A stretch of 35,507 nt of DNA from Kiritimatiellota bacterium (GTDB lineage: Bacteria > Verrucomicrobiota > Kiritimatiellia > JAAZAB01), in contig JAPLSY010000082.1 of NCBI GenBank assembly GCA_026398415.1, positions 1 to 35,507 on the forward strand. The letters are read 5' to 3'. This document shows, piece by piece, positions 15,089-22,299 of this stretch (its first letter is position 1; every line of letters begins with the position of its first letter). Both the position numbers and the translations under genes were made by a program. Under the pieces are notes generated by a model. The model was not told the DNA's origin, did not search any database, and was given only the letters and a program-made list of their open reading frames with translations.

Positions 15089-15762
15089 AAAGCGCGGTAA
15101 TTTTATTGAGCGGTGGGCTGGATTCCTCCACGTTGCTTCATTACGTTAAGACCGGATTGAATTACCGCGAACTGCATGCGTTGACCATTCGCTACGGCCA
15201 GAAACATGCGCGCGAAACCGCGTGCGCCGTTGTCCAGGCGCGCGCGGCGGGAGTTGCCGAACACCGGCAGATAGATATAGCCTTTTTCGGCGAACTGGTG
15301 GCCGGCGTTTCGGCCTTGACCGATCCGGACATACCGGTGCCGGCGTTGGCCGCCTTGGCGCCGCTTCAGCTTGACCAACCGCCGACTTACGTGCCCAACC
15401 GTAACATGTTATTCCTGGCGCTGGCCGCCGCATATGCCGAAGCTAGGGGCATTGCCGATGTTTTTTACGGTGCCCAGGCACAGGACCGTTACGGTTACTG
15501 GGACTGCACTCAGGAATTCCTGGATCGGATGAACGCCGTGATGGGTCTCAATCGCCGTCAGCCGGTCATCTTGCATGCGCCCTTCATGCTCATGCGCAAA
15601 AGCGAAATACTCAAGATCGGCCTGGATCTGGGCGTGAATTACGCCGAGACGTGGAGCTGTTACCGCGGTGAAGACAAACCATGCGGCGTGTGCCCGTCCT
15701 GCGTGGAACGCCGGGCCGCCTTCTCATCTTTGCATGTCTTAGATCCGCTCGCGGGACGGTAG
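15085..15762 (+). CDS. queC: 7-cyano-7-deazaguanine synthase
   Basis: A 225-residue QueC, which uses ATP and ammonia to convert 7-carboxy-7-deazaguanine to preQ0 in queuosine biosynthesis. The PP-loop SGGLDSSTLLHY is at the N-terminus, YVPNRNMLFLALAAAYAE is typical, and the zinc site is C192, C200, C203 and C206 in CYRGEDKPCGVCPSC. It starts within the stop codon of the acetolactate decarboxylase gene (ATGA overlap), so the two are translationally coupled although functionally unrelated. queD and queE are not in the window. Confidence 0.96.
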   Translation: MKSAVILLSGGLDSSTLLHYVKTGLNYRELHALTIRYGQKHARETACAVVQARAAGVAEHRQIDIAFFGELVAGVSALTDPDIPVPALAALAPLQLDQPPTYVPNRNMLFLALAAAYAEARGIADVFYGAQAQDRYGYWDCTQEFLDRMNAVMGLNRRQPVILHAPFMLMRKSEILKIGLDLGVNYAETWSCYRGEDKPCGVCPSCVERRAAFSSLHVLDPLAGR

Positions 15763-15823
15763 ATGATTGAAATCTCATCAGGCTGTCGTCCGGCGTCGGT
15801 CATCTGTCGTCGGGTTTCCACGG

Positions 15824-16984
15824 TCAATCTTTAGCTACCTTTGCCCAGGTTCCGCTCTTGCGCGATGCAATGGCCGCCTCCAATACGCGCATTTCGTCAT
15901 GACCGGACTCGAAATCCGGGTAGCGATAAGCCACCGGCTGGCGTGCCTGCCGGAGCGCAATGGCCCCGTAAAAATCGCCGAACAGGTTGAGCACGGCATC
16001 CATATAGCCCATGGGATGGCCTGAAGGCAACTTGGCGTAGCGCCGGGTGGATTCAGCCTGCAGGATGGGCGACTCGAAGAAAATCTGGTTGGGCTCATTG
16101 CGATGGCCCAGCCAAAGTTCCGCCGCGCGCTCATGGTTCCAGGCTAGCGAACCCTTGGCGCCGTAGATCTGGATATCGATATTGCACTTGCGGCCAGCAG
16201 CCAATTGGGATGTCGTAAATGTGCCGCTGGCGCCATTTTGAAACCGCAACAGCAGGGCACCGTATTCGTCCAGGGAAATCGGGACGTCCTCCTGGGCGGT
16301 GTCGGCGGCGGCCGCAAAGGTCAACGCGGCGCCGTGCTTCGGCCGTTTGCGAATCGGCAGGATGGTGCGCAATTCCGCCATGACTTCCGTGATCTTGAGG
16401 CCGGAGATGAACTGGGCCAGGTCGCACCAATGACTGCCCAGGTCGCCCACAATGTTGGACTCGCCCGCCATCTTGGGATCCAACCGCCAGGAATAGTCGG
16501 TGGGATAAAGTAACCAGTCCTGCAGATAAGACCCCAGAATGTTATAAACCGTGCCGAGATCGCCACGCGCCACGCGCACGGCCGCATCCTGGATGACGGG
16601 ATAGTACCGGTAGCAGAAGTTTATGCCCGTAGTCAGCCCGCGCTGGTGGGCCAGGCGGGTCAGTTCACCCGATTCGGCTGCGTTGAGCGCCAGCGGTTTT
16701 TCCGAGAGCACATGCTTGCCGGCGAGGAGTGCCTGTTTGTTCAGGTTGAAGTGCAGATTGTTCGGCGTGCAATTGTGGATCACCTCGATGGCGGGATCAG
16801 CCAGAATTTCGTCGGCGCTCGCATAGACCCGCCGGATGCCGAAGCGTTCGGCGACCTCCGCCGCCAGGACCTGGTTTTTGTCCGTGACGCCCGCCAACTC
16901 GGCGTTCGGCAGACGCAATAGCTGTTCGATGTGGACGATGCCAATGTAGCCTGTCCCGATGACCGCAACTTTGAGTTTCTTCAT
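15824..16984 (-). CDS. Gfo/Idh/MocA-family oxidoreductase
   Basis: A 386-residue NAD(P)-dependent oxidoreductase. The N-terminal Rossmann loop is VIGTGYIGIVHIEQLLR, the family hallmark is LSEKPLALN at about residue 95, and the C-terminal domain contains NIVGDLGSHWCDLAQF. The long form and the GHPMGYMDAV-type ending resemble inositol- or glycoside-dehydrogenase relatives expanded in PVC bacteria. It is only about 20% similar by eye to the other Gfo/Idh/MocA protein at 2654-3712. AAAGGTGTC precedes the ATG, and it lies 15 bases downstream of the ClpX-like gene on the same strand, so the two are probably co-transcribed. The substrate is unknown. Confidence 0.92.
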   Translation of the reverse strand: MKKLKVAVIGTGYIGIVHIEQLLRLPNAELAGVTDKNQVLAAEVAERFGIRRVYASADEILADPAIEVIHNCTPNNLHFNLNKQALLAGKHVLSEKPLALNAAESGELTRLAHQRGLTTGINFCYRYYPVIQDAAVRVARGDLGTVYNILGSYLQDWLLYPTDYSWRLDPKMAGESNIVGDLGSHWCDLAQFISGLKITEVMAELRTILPIRKRPKHGAALTFAAAADTAQEDVPISLDEYGALLLRFQNGASGTFTTSQLAAGRKCNIDIQIYGAKGSLAWNHERAAELWLGHRNEPNQIFFESPILQAESTRRYAKLPSGHPMGYMDAVLNLFGDFYGAIALRQARQPVAYRYPDFESGHDEMRVLEAAIASRKSGTWAKVAKD

Positions 16985-16999
16985 GACACCTTTCTTGTC

Positions 17000-18589
17000 C
17001 TATTTTTTTTCCGCTGGCGGCCGCTGAAAACTTTCCACGACCCACCGGGACAGCTCCCGGTCGGGCGCCTCGACGATCGCCCGCGTGATTTCAAACGCGG
17101 TCCGCCCCGTGTTTTTGGAGATCAGTTTTAAGCCGTGCTGGAAGTCCTGGAGTTTTTCGCTGAAAATTGTGCGCATGGTTTTGTCCTGCGTGGTGCTCAG
17201 TTCCACGAGCAGGTCCACGGCTTCGTCGCTGAAGACCAGGTCCAGGGCATGCTCCTCCTTGAAGCGGCGCGCGAATTCCGCCACTTCCGATTTCAGCAGG
17301 TTGCGTTGGGAGCGCTGGTTCTTGCGGAGCAGGCTCTTGAGCGCACTTGCCGGGTCCTTGACCGTGTCGGAATTGGCTTCAAAGTTCTTAACGGCGGTCG
17401 AGGGCAACTGGAATTTGAAATTGCGGAACACCTGCTCCATCACGGTCATCAGTCCGCGTGCGCCGGTCTGTTCCCCGATGGCCCGCGCGGCGATTTCAGC
17501 GATGGCCTCCTTGGTGATCGTAAAATCAATGCCGTAGCCGCTGAAATCCTGGCGGTACTGCGCCAGGATGCTGTCCTCCGAGGTCAGCATAATCTGCTGG
17601 AGATCGGCGGCGGTCAGCGCGTCACAGGTTACCCGTACGGGGAGCCGCCCGATGAATTCCGGCTCGAACCCGAAATCGATAAAGTCCCTGGTTTGGGCCA
17701 GCTTCAGGTATTCATAGTCGGCCCGCGGGGATTTGTCGGTCTGTGTAAACCCGATGGGCGCGACGCTGACGCGTTGTTTCACCCGCTCGGCCAGCCGGTC
17801 GAAGGCGCCGCTGACAATGAATAGGATGTGGCGCGTGTTGAGCGTGCGGCGGGGCGGCTGGCCGCTGCGTTGGAGTTGCATGATGGCTTCCATCTGGCCG
17901 AGCAGGTCGGTCTGGCTCTGCAGGCTTACATCGGTTTCCTCCATGAGCTTGAGCAGGTTGACCTGCACGCCGCGCCCGGAAACGTCGCGGCCGTAGGAGG
18001 TGGGCGCTCCGGCGATTTTATCGATTTCGTCAATATAAATAATTCCATATTGCGCCAGGTCCACGTTGCCGTCGGCGGAGTGCGCCAGGTCCCGGACCAG
18101 GTCCTCGACGTCGTGCCCGACGTAGCCGGTTTCGGAAAATTTGGTGGCATCGGACTTGACGAACGGCACGCCGATCAGCCGGGCGATACAGCGCATCAGG
18201 TAGGTCTTGCCCACGCCCGTCGGACCCAGGAGGATAATATTCTGCTTGGCATAATCGCGCTCGCGCAGGGCCGGGTTTTCCAGGCACTGCCGCACGTGGT
18301 TGTAATGGTCGCAGATTGCCACGGCCAGCACCTTCTTGGCCTCCGCCTGCTGGATGACATACCGGTCGAGATAGTCCCGGATATCGCGCGGCTTCAGGTT
18401 GAACTCGCGTATGCGCCGGAGCTTTTCAGCCGTCGCCGCATCGTTGCCCGGCGGGGGGCGTTCGCCGCGGTCGGCCGCTGCGGGTGCCGCGTCGGGGTGC
18501 TCCGATGGATTGGCGTGCGCCTGGCGCAGGATGTCCTGAAATTGCTTCTGCCAGTCGTCCATGGGATTTTTAGTTTCGTTGGCGCTCAT
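17000..18589 (-). CDS. ClpX-like AAA+ unfoldase without zinc-binding domain
   Basis: A 529-residue AAA+ protein. The Walker A is GPTGVGKT, the pore loop is GYVGHDVEDLVRDL, the Walker B is IIYIDEIDK, and sensor-like elements and EFIGRLPV follow: all ClpX-type. It lacks the four-cysteine zinc domain at the N-terminus; instead residues 1-60 are Pro/Ala-rich. The ClpP-docking-like tripeptide IGF is kept (VAPIGFTQ). The C-terminus is about 100 residues longer than usual, with a charged helical insert (LLRKNQRSQRNLLKSEVAEF). It could unfold substrates for ClpP or act alone. The start at 18589 is preferred over one at 18646, which lies in a small palindrome; no good ribosome binding site is seen for either. 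Confidence 0.85.
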   Translation of the reverse strand: MSANETKNPMDDWQKQFQDILRQAHANPSEHPDAAPAAADRGERPPPGNDAATAEKLRRIREFNLKPRDIRDYLDRYVIQQAEAKKVLAVAICDHYNHVRQCLENPALRERDYAKQNIILLGPTGVGKTYLMRCIARLIGVPFVKSDATKFSETGYVGHDVEDLVRDLAHSADGNVDLAQYGIIYIDEIDKIAGAPTSYGRDVSGRGVQVNLLKLMEETDVSLQSQTDLLGQMEAIMQLQRSGQPPRRTLNTRHILFIVSGAFDRLAERVKQRVSVAPIGFTQTDKSPRADYEYLKLAQTRDFIDFGFEPEFIGRLPVRVTCDALTAADLQQIMLTSEDSILAQYRQDFSGYGIDFTITKEAIAEIAARAIGEQTGARGLMTVMEQVFRNFKFQLPSTAVKNFEANSDTVKDPASALKSLLRKNQRSQRNLLKSEVAEFARRFKEEHALDLVFSDEAVDLLVELSTTQDKTMRTIFSEKLQDFQHGLKLISKNTGRTAFEITRAIVEAPDRELSRWVVESFQRPPAEKK

Positions 18590-18769
18590 GGAAAAACTAT
18601 AAGCCAATGATTCCTGCCAGGCAATACTTATCACGCCCCGATTCATCGGGAGCGCCAGTCATTCCTGCATTATCCAATTACGCTGGGCGCGATGCTATTC
18701 CCTTGCAGAACAAAGCGCTCTGTGGTATGCACAAAGCGTAATTATTCCATGCCAGTCAAGGAATGTCCC

Positions 18770-20026
18770 ATGATTCTGCTGATTCTATCTATTGTGATTT
18801 CGATGGGCTTGTCGTTTTTCTGCTCGCTGACGGAGGCGTGCTTTCTCAGTCTTTCCATGGCTGATATTGCTGAACTGGCCGAGAAAAGGCCGCGCGTGGC
18901 GGACATGATGCGGAAGCTGAAGGAAAATGTTCAGAAACCGATCGCCGCTATTCTGATCCTCAACAATCTGGCCAACATCGTCGGTGCCGCCGTGTCGGGC
19001 GTGTTTTTCAGCGATCTGTTCGGGCACAAATTGATCGGCGTATTTTCATTTTTCTTTTCGCTGGCGATCATTCAATGGTCAGAGTTTCTGCCGAAAACGC
19101 TCGGGGTAATTCACAAGCGTAAGCTGGCCGGCTTGATCACCTGGCCGCTGGCCTATATGACCCGTGCCCTGGGCCCGCTGGTGTTTGTGCTCGAGTGGAT
19201 TAACCGCCCCTTCCAGGGTCGGACTAAACAAAAAATGTCGGCGGATACATTGAACGAAATCATGCTGCTGACCCGGTCCGCTTCGGTCAATAAGCTGATT
19301 TCGCGCGAGCAGGTGGATATTGTCTCGCGCAGTATCAAGCTCTCGCAGGCCCGGATCCAGGATATCATGGTCGGGCGCGACGAAATCAAGTTCCTCTCCA
19401 CGGCCATGACGATGGCCGAGGCCCTGATCGAGTCGCATATTCATCATCATACCCGCTATATCCTCGTGCGCGACGGCAACTTGGATGAGATTGTCGGCTA
19501 TGTGAATGTGAAGGATATCGTCAGTGCCCTGCAGATCAATCCCACGGATCCCTCGCTTAAAGGCATTGCGCGGCCGGTGCTGACGGTGCGTGCCGCGCTC
19601 CTGGTGCCCGAACTGCTGAAGGAGCTGACCCGCGGTTACCAGCACATGGCGGTCGTCAGGAACGACCAGGCCAAAACCGTGGGGCTGGTGACGCTGGAGG
19701 ATGTTGTGGAGGCCATTGTCGGTGACCTGGAAGACGAATACGATGTTCTGCCCAGCCACGTCATTCCGATTTCGGAAGTCCGCTTCCTGGCCGGTGGCGG
19801 CGTGAGCCTGGCGACGCTCAAGGCCAAAACCAAGTTCGATCTGCCCGAACTCCCGACCAACTTGAATGATTGGCTGTGTTCATTATATAAAAATCTGCCG
19901 CCCATCGAGCACGCGATCCCGTTTGCGGATTTGGCGTTCATCGTGCGCAAGATCAGGCGTTCCAAGATTCACGAGGTCTTGGTGGAAAAGCGCCATCAAG
20001 CCACACCGGTGGCGATACCCGTATAA
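18770..20026 (+). CDS. CNNM/CorC-family membrane protein with CBS pair
   Basis: A 418-residue protein. An N-terminal DUF21 (CNNM) domain has three to four membrane segments (MILLILSIVISMGLSFFCSL; AAILILNNLANIVGAAVSGV; LIGVFSFFFSLAIIQWSEFL). A cytoplasmic CBS pair follows (ILVRDGNLDEIVGYVNVKDI; MAVVRNDQAKTVGLVTLEDV), ending EAIVGDLEDEYD, and then a short CorC-associated domain. Proteins of this family are linked to magnesium/cobalt efflux. The start at 18770 is chosen because AAGGAA lies 6 bases upstream and the first residues then form a membrane helix; an upstream in-frame ATG (18692) would add an unlikely hydrophilic extension. Confidence 0.9.
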   Translation: MILLILSIVISMGLSFFCSLTEACFLSLSMADIAELAEKRPRVADMMRKLKENVQKPIAAILILNNLANIVGAAVSGVFFSDLFGHKLIGVFSFFFSLAIIQWSEFLPKTLGVIHKRKLAGLITWPLAYMTRALGPLVFVLEWINRPFQGRTKQKMSADTLNEIMLLTRSASVNKLISREQVDIVSRSIKLSQARIQDIMVGRDEIKFLSTAMTMAEALIESHIHHHTRYILVRDGNLDEIVGYVNVKDIVSALQINPTDPSLKGIARPVLTVRAALLVPELLKELTRGYQHMAVVRNDQAKTVGLVTLEDVVEAIVGDLEDEYDVLPSHVIPISEVRFLAGGGVSLATLKAKTKFDLPELPTNLNDWLCSLYKNLPPIEHAIPFADLAFIVRKIRRSKIHEVLVEKRHQATPVAIPV

Positions 20027-20049
20027 TTTGGCGCATAGGAGGAGAAGTG

Positions 20050-20460
20050 ATGCCAGTGCAAGTGGAATTGCCCGTGAGCGGCCCGGCGCATGATGCTTCC
20101 GGATCCTCCGCGCGGCTGGCCCTATTCCTCTCGGCGGCGGTCTGCCCGGGTGCGGGGCACTTTGTCCAACGCCGGTGGATCCTGGGCGCGCTGTATCTCA
20201 CGGCGTTCGTCGCCTGCCTGGTCATGATGCTTCTGGCCGTAATCGTGCCGCTGATGATGAATTTGCGGATTGCCTTGGATTTAGCGGAAAAGGGCAGTAA
20301 CGAGGCCTTTCGGACAATTTCCCTGGTCAAGGTGTTGACCTTGTTCGGATTGACGGTCATGGTATATCTGGCGGCCTTGGTGGATATCATCGCGTATGCC
20401 CGCCGGCAGGCCCGGCGACAATTAAATGAGCATCAGAAAGCCTTGGTCCCAAGGAATTGA
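20050..20460 (+). CDS. Small integral membrane protein
   Basis: A 136-residue protein with about three hydrophobic segments: LALFLSAAVCPGAGHF leading into ILGALYLTAFVACLV, then MMLLAVIVPLMM, then VLTLFGLTVMVYLAALVDII, ending in an arginine-rich cytoplasmic-like tail. The PGAGHFVQRRWILGALY segment resembles the 'PGxGxxYxG...G' pattern of small TM2/DUF5683-like proteins. AGGAGGAG precedes ATG 20050. It lies 23 bases after the CNNM gene and 4 bases before nadB, so is probably co-transcribed with both. No function can be assigned. Confidence 0.75.
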   Translation: MPVQVELPVSGPAHDASGSSARLALFLSAAVCPGAGHFVQRRWILGALYLTAFVACLVMMLLAVIVPLMMNLRIALDLAEKGSNEAFRTISLVKVLTLFGLTVMVYLAALVDIIAYARRQARRQLNEHQKALVPRN

Positions 20461-20464
20461 TCTA

Positions 20465-22222
20465 ATGGATATTCTGGATTTTGATTTCGTCGTTGTGGGC
20501 AGTGGCATCGCCGGCCTGATGTCGGCCATTCACCTGGCCCGTTATGGCCGGGTCGGCATCCTGACCAAGAAGGACAGCGCCGAGAGCAACTCGAATTATG
20601 CCCAGGGCGGCATTGCCTGTGTCGTAACCTCGGATGACAGTTTTGAGGAGCATGTCCGCGACACACTGGTTGCCGGCGATGGCCTGTGCGATGAATCGGT
20701 GGTGCGGACGATCATTAGCGCAGGGCCAGCGCGTATCGCAGAATTGGAATCCTTCGGTTTGAAATTTGCCGAACTGCCCGGCGCCCCCGGCGCGGGCTAT
20801 GACCTGGGACGCGAGGGCGGCCATTCGCGCCGGCGGGTCCTGCATTGCGGCGATATCACCGGACGGGAAGTCGAGCAGATCCTGCTCAACCGTATCCGTG
20901 CTGAACCAACCGCCACCATCATGGAACACTGCGTGGTTATTGATCTGATCACAAGCGGCTGGCTGGGCGCAGATGGAACCAACCGGTGCGTGGGCGGGTA
21001 TTTTCTTAATACCCGGACGGGCGCGATCTCGGCCTTTCGTGCGCCGTTCACCGTGCTGGCCACGGGCGGCGGCGGCAAGGTTTATTTGTATACCACCAAT
21101 CCCGATATCGCCACCGGCGACGGCGTGGCCCTGGCCTGGCGCGCGGGCGCGCCGATCAAAAACCTGGAATTCATCCAGTTCCATCCCACCTGTCTGTATC
21201 ACCCGGAGGCCAAGTCCTTTCTGATTAGCGAGGCGGTGCGCGGCGAGGGCGCCGTGCTGGTCAATGCGCAGGGCGAATCGTTCATGGAACGCTATGACCC
21301 GCGCGGATCGTTGGCGCCGCGCGATATTGTGGCGCGCGCCATTGACCACGAAATGAAGCTCCGTGGCTCGCGCTGTGTCTATCTCGATATTCGCCGGCAG
21401 CCGGTAGAATTTCTCAAAACGCGTTTTCCGAATATTTACATGACTTGCGCCCGGTTTGGCATTGACATGGGCTCCGACCTGATCCCGGTGGTACCGGCGG
21501 CGCATTATTTCTGCGGCGGGGTGGAGGCCGCGGTGGATGGCAGCACGTCCCTGCCGGGACTCTATGCCTGCGGGGAAGTGGCCTGCACGGGCCTGCACGG
21601 TGCCAATCGGCTGGCCAGCAACTCGCTCCTGGAGGCGCTGGTCTGTGCGCATGCCATGGCGGAAACCGTCGGCGCGTTGCCCCGGGCCCAGCCGGCGCTT
21701 GCGATCCCCGCCTGGCAGTCAGGTACGGCGGTACCCAGCGATGAGGCGATTGTCATCGAACACAACTGGAACGAGGTGCGCACTTGTATGTGGGATTACG
21801 TGGGCATCGTGCGCACCAACAAACGCCTGGAGCGTGCCCGCCGCCGTATCGGCAACCTGCGCCGTGAGATCCAGCAGTATTATTTCGATTATCTCGTCAC
21901 CCCCGACCTGCTGGAATTGCGCAACATCGCCGCCGTGGGCGAACTGATTGTCCGTTCGGCCATTCATCGGCGCGAGAGTCGCGGCCTGCATTACACCCTT
22001 GATTACCTGTCGAAGGATCCTGCCTTGCCGCCGGCGCCTGCCCGAGCGTCGGCCAGGGCCTGCCCGAGCTCGGCCAGGGCCTGCCCGAGCTCGGCCAGGG
22101 CCTGCCCGAGCTCGGCCAGGGCCTGCCCGAGCTCGGCCAGGGCCTGCCCGAGCTCGGCCAGGGATACCGTCATCCGTGATCCTCCGGGCGGCCGTAGTCC
22201 GGACAGCGACTGGAAAATTTAA
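20465..22222 (+). CDS. nadB: L-aspartate oxidase with a repeat-expanded C-terminus
   Basis: A 585-residue flavoenzyme of the NadB family, which oxidises L-aspartate to iminoaspartate for NAD synthesis. The FAD-binding loop VVGSGIAGLMSAIHLA, the SNSNYAQGGIACV block, REGGHSRRRVLHCGD, EFIQFHPTCLY, and a late ANRLASNSLLEALV are all present, and the C-terminal helical domain ends ESRGLHYTLDY as usual. After that, residues about 524-566 are a tandem run of ARACPSS from a 21-bp DNA repeat, then RDTVIRDPP as in normal NadB ends (x-DTV). The start has AAGGAATT 6 bases upstream. Homologues are about 530-540 residues. nadA and nadC are not in the window. The expansion likely lies on the surface and leaves the catalytic domain intact. 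Confidence 0.93.
   Translation: MDILDFDFVVVGSGIAGLMSAIHLARYGRVGILTKKDSAESNSNYAQGGIACVVTSDDSFEEHVRDTLVAGDGLCDESVVRTIISAGPARIAELESFGLKFAELPGAPGAGYDLGREGGHSRRRVLHCGDITGREVEQILLNRIRAEPTATIMEHCVVIDLITSGWLGADGTNRCVGGYFLNTRTGAISAFRAPFTVLATGGGGKVYLYTTNPDIATGDGVALAWRAGAPIKNLEFIQFHPTCLYHPEAKSFLISEAVRGEGAVLVNAQGESFMERYDPRGSLAPRDIVARAIDHEMKLRGSRCVYLDIRRQPVEFLKTRFPNIYMTCARFGIDMGSDLIPVVPAAHYFCGGVEAAVDGSTSLPGLYACGEVACTGLHGANRLASNSLLEALVCAHAMAETVGALPRAQPALAIPAWQSGTAVPSDEAIVIEHNWNEVRTCMWDYVGIVRTNKRLERARRRIGNLRREIQQYYFDYLVTPDLLELRNIAAVGELIVRSAIHRRESRGLHYTLDYLSKDPALPPAPARASARACPSSARACPSSARACPSSARACPSSARACPSSARDTVIRDPPGGRSPDSDWKI
22036..22162 (+). repeat. 21-bp minisatellite inside nadB
   Basis: Five identical 21-bp units (22058-22162) follow a 22-bp variant unit (22036-22057), which has one extra base. 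Each unit contains the near-palindrome GCCCGAGCTCGGCC and reads ARACPSS in the nadB frame. There are no spacers between units, so this is not a CRISPR array. All frames of both strands stay open through it. Copy number would be expected to vary between strains through replication slippage, and 21 bp is a multiple of three, so changes keep the frame. Confidence 0.95.
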
Positions 22223-22299
22223 TTTATTATGCTGGATTAAAAAAGTTAAACATGGTTTCATCCCTTGCCTCTTGCGTCGCTGACGCCGCTGGAATCATC

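Noticed and set aside
15763..15823. preQ1 riboswitch or other RNA element near queC
   Set aside because: The gap is downstream of queC, not upstream; the region before queC is the decarboxylase coding sequence, so no riboswitch fits.
18692..18769. N-terminal extension of the CNNM-like protein
   Set aside because: It is hydrophilic, lies before the membrane helix that starts homologues, and the internal ATG has a better ribosome binding site.
22036..22162. CRISPR array
   Set aside because: Repeat units are directly adjacent with no spacers and lie within the nadB reading frame.
21719..22261. Minus-strand 180-codon frame through the minisatellite
   Set aside because: The repeat keeps all frames open; the rest is antisense to conserved NadB sequence.
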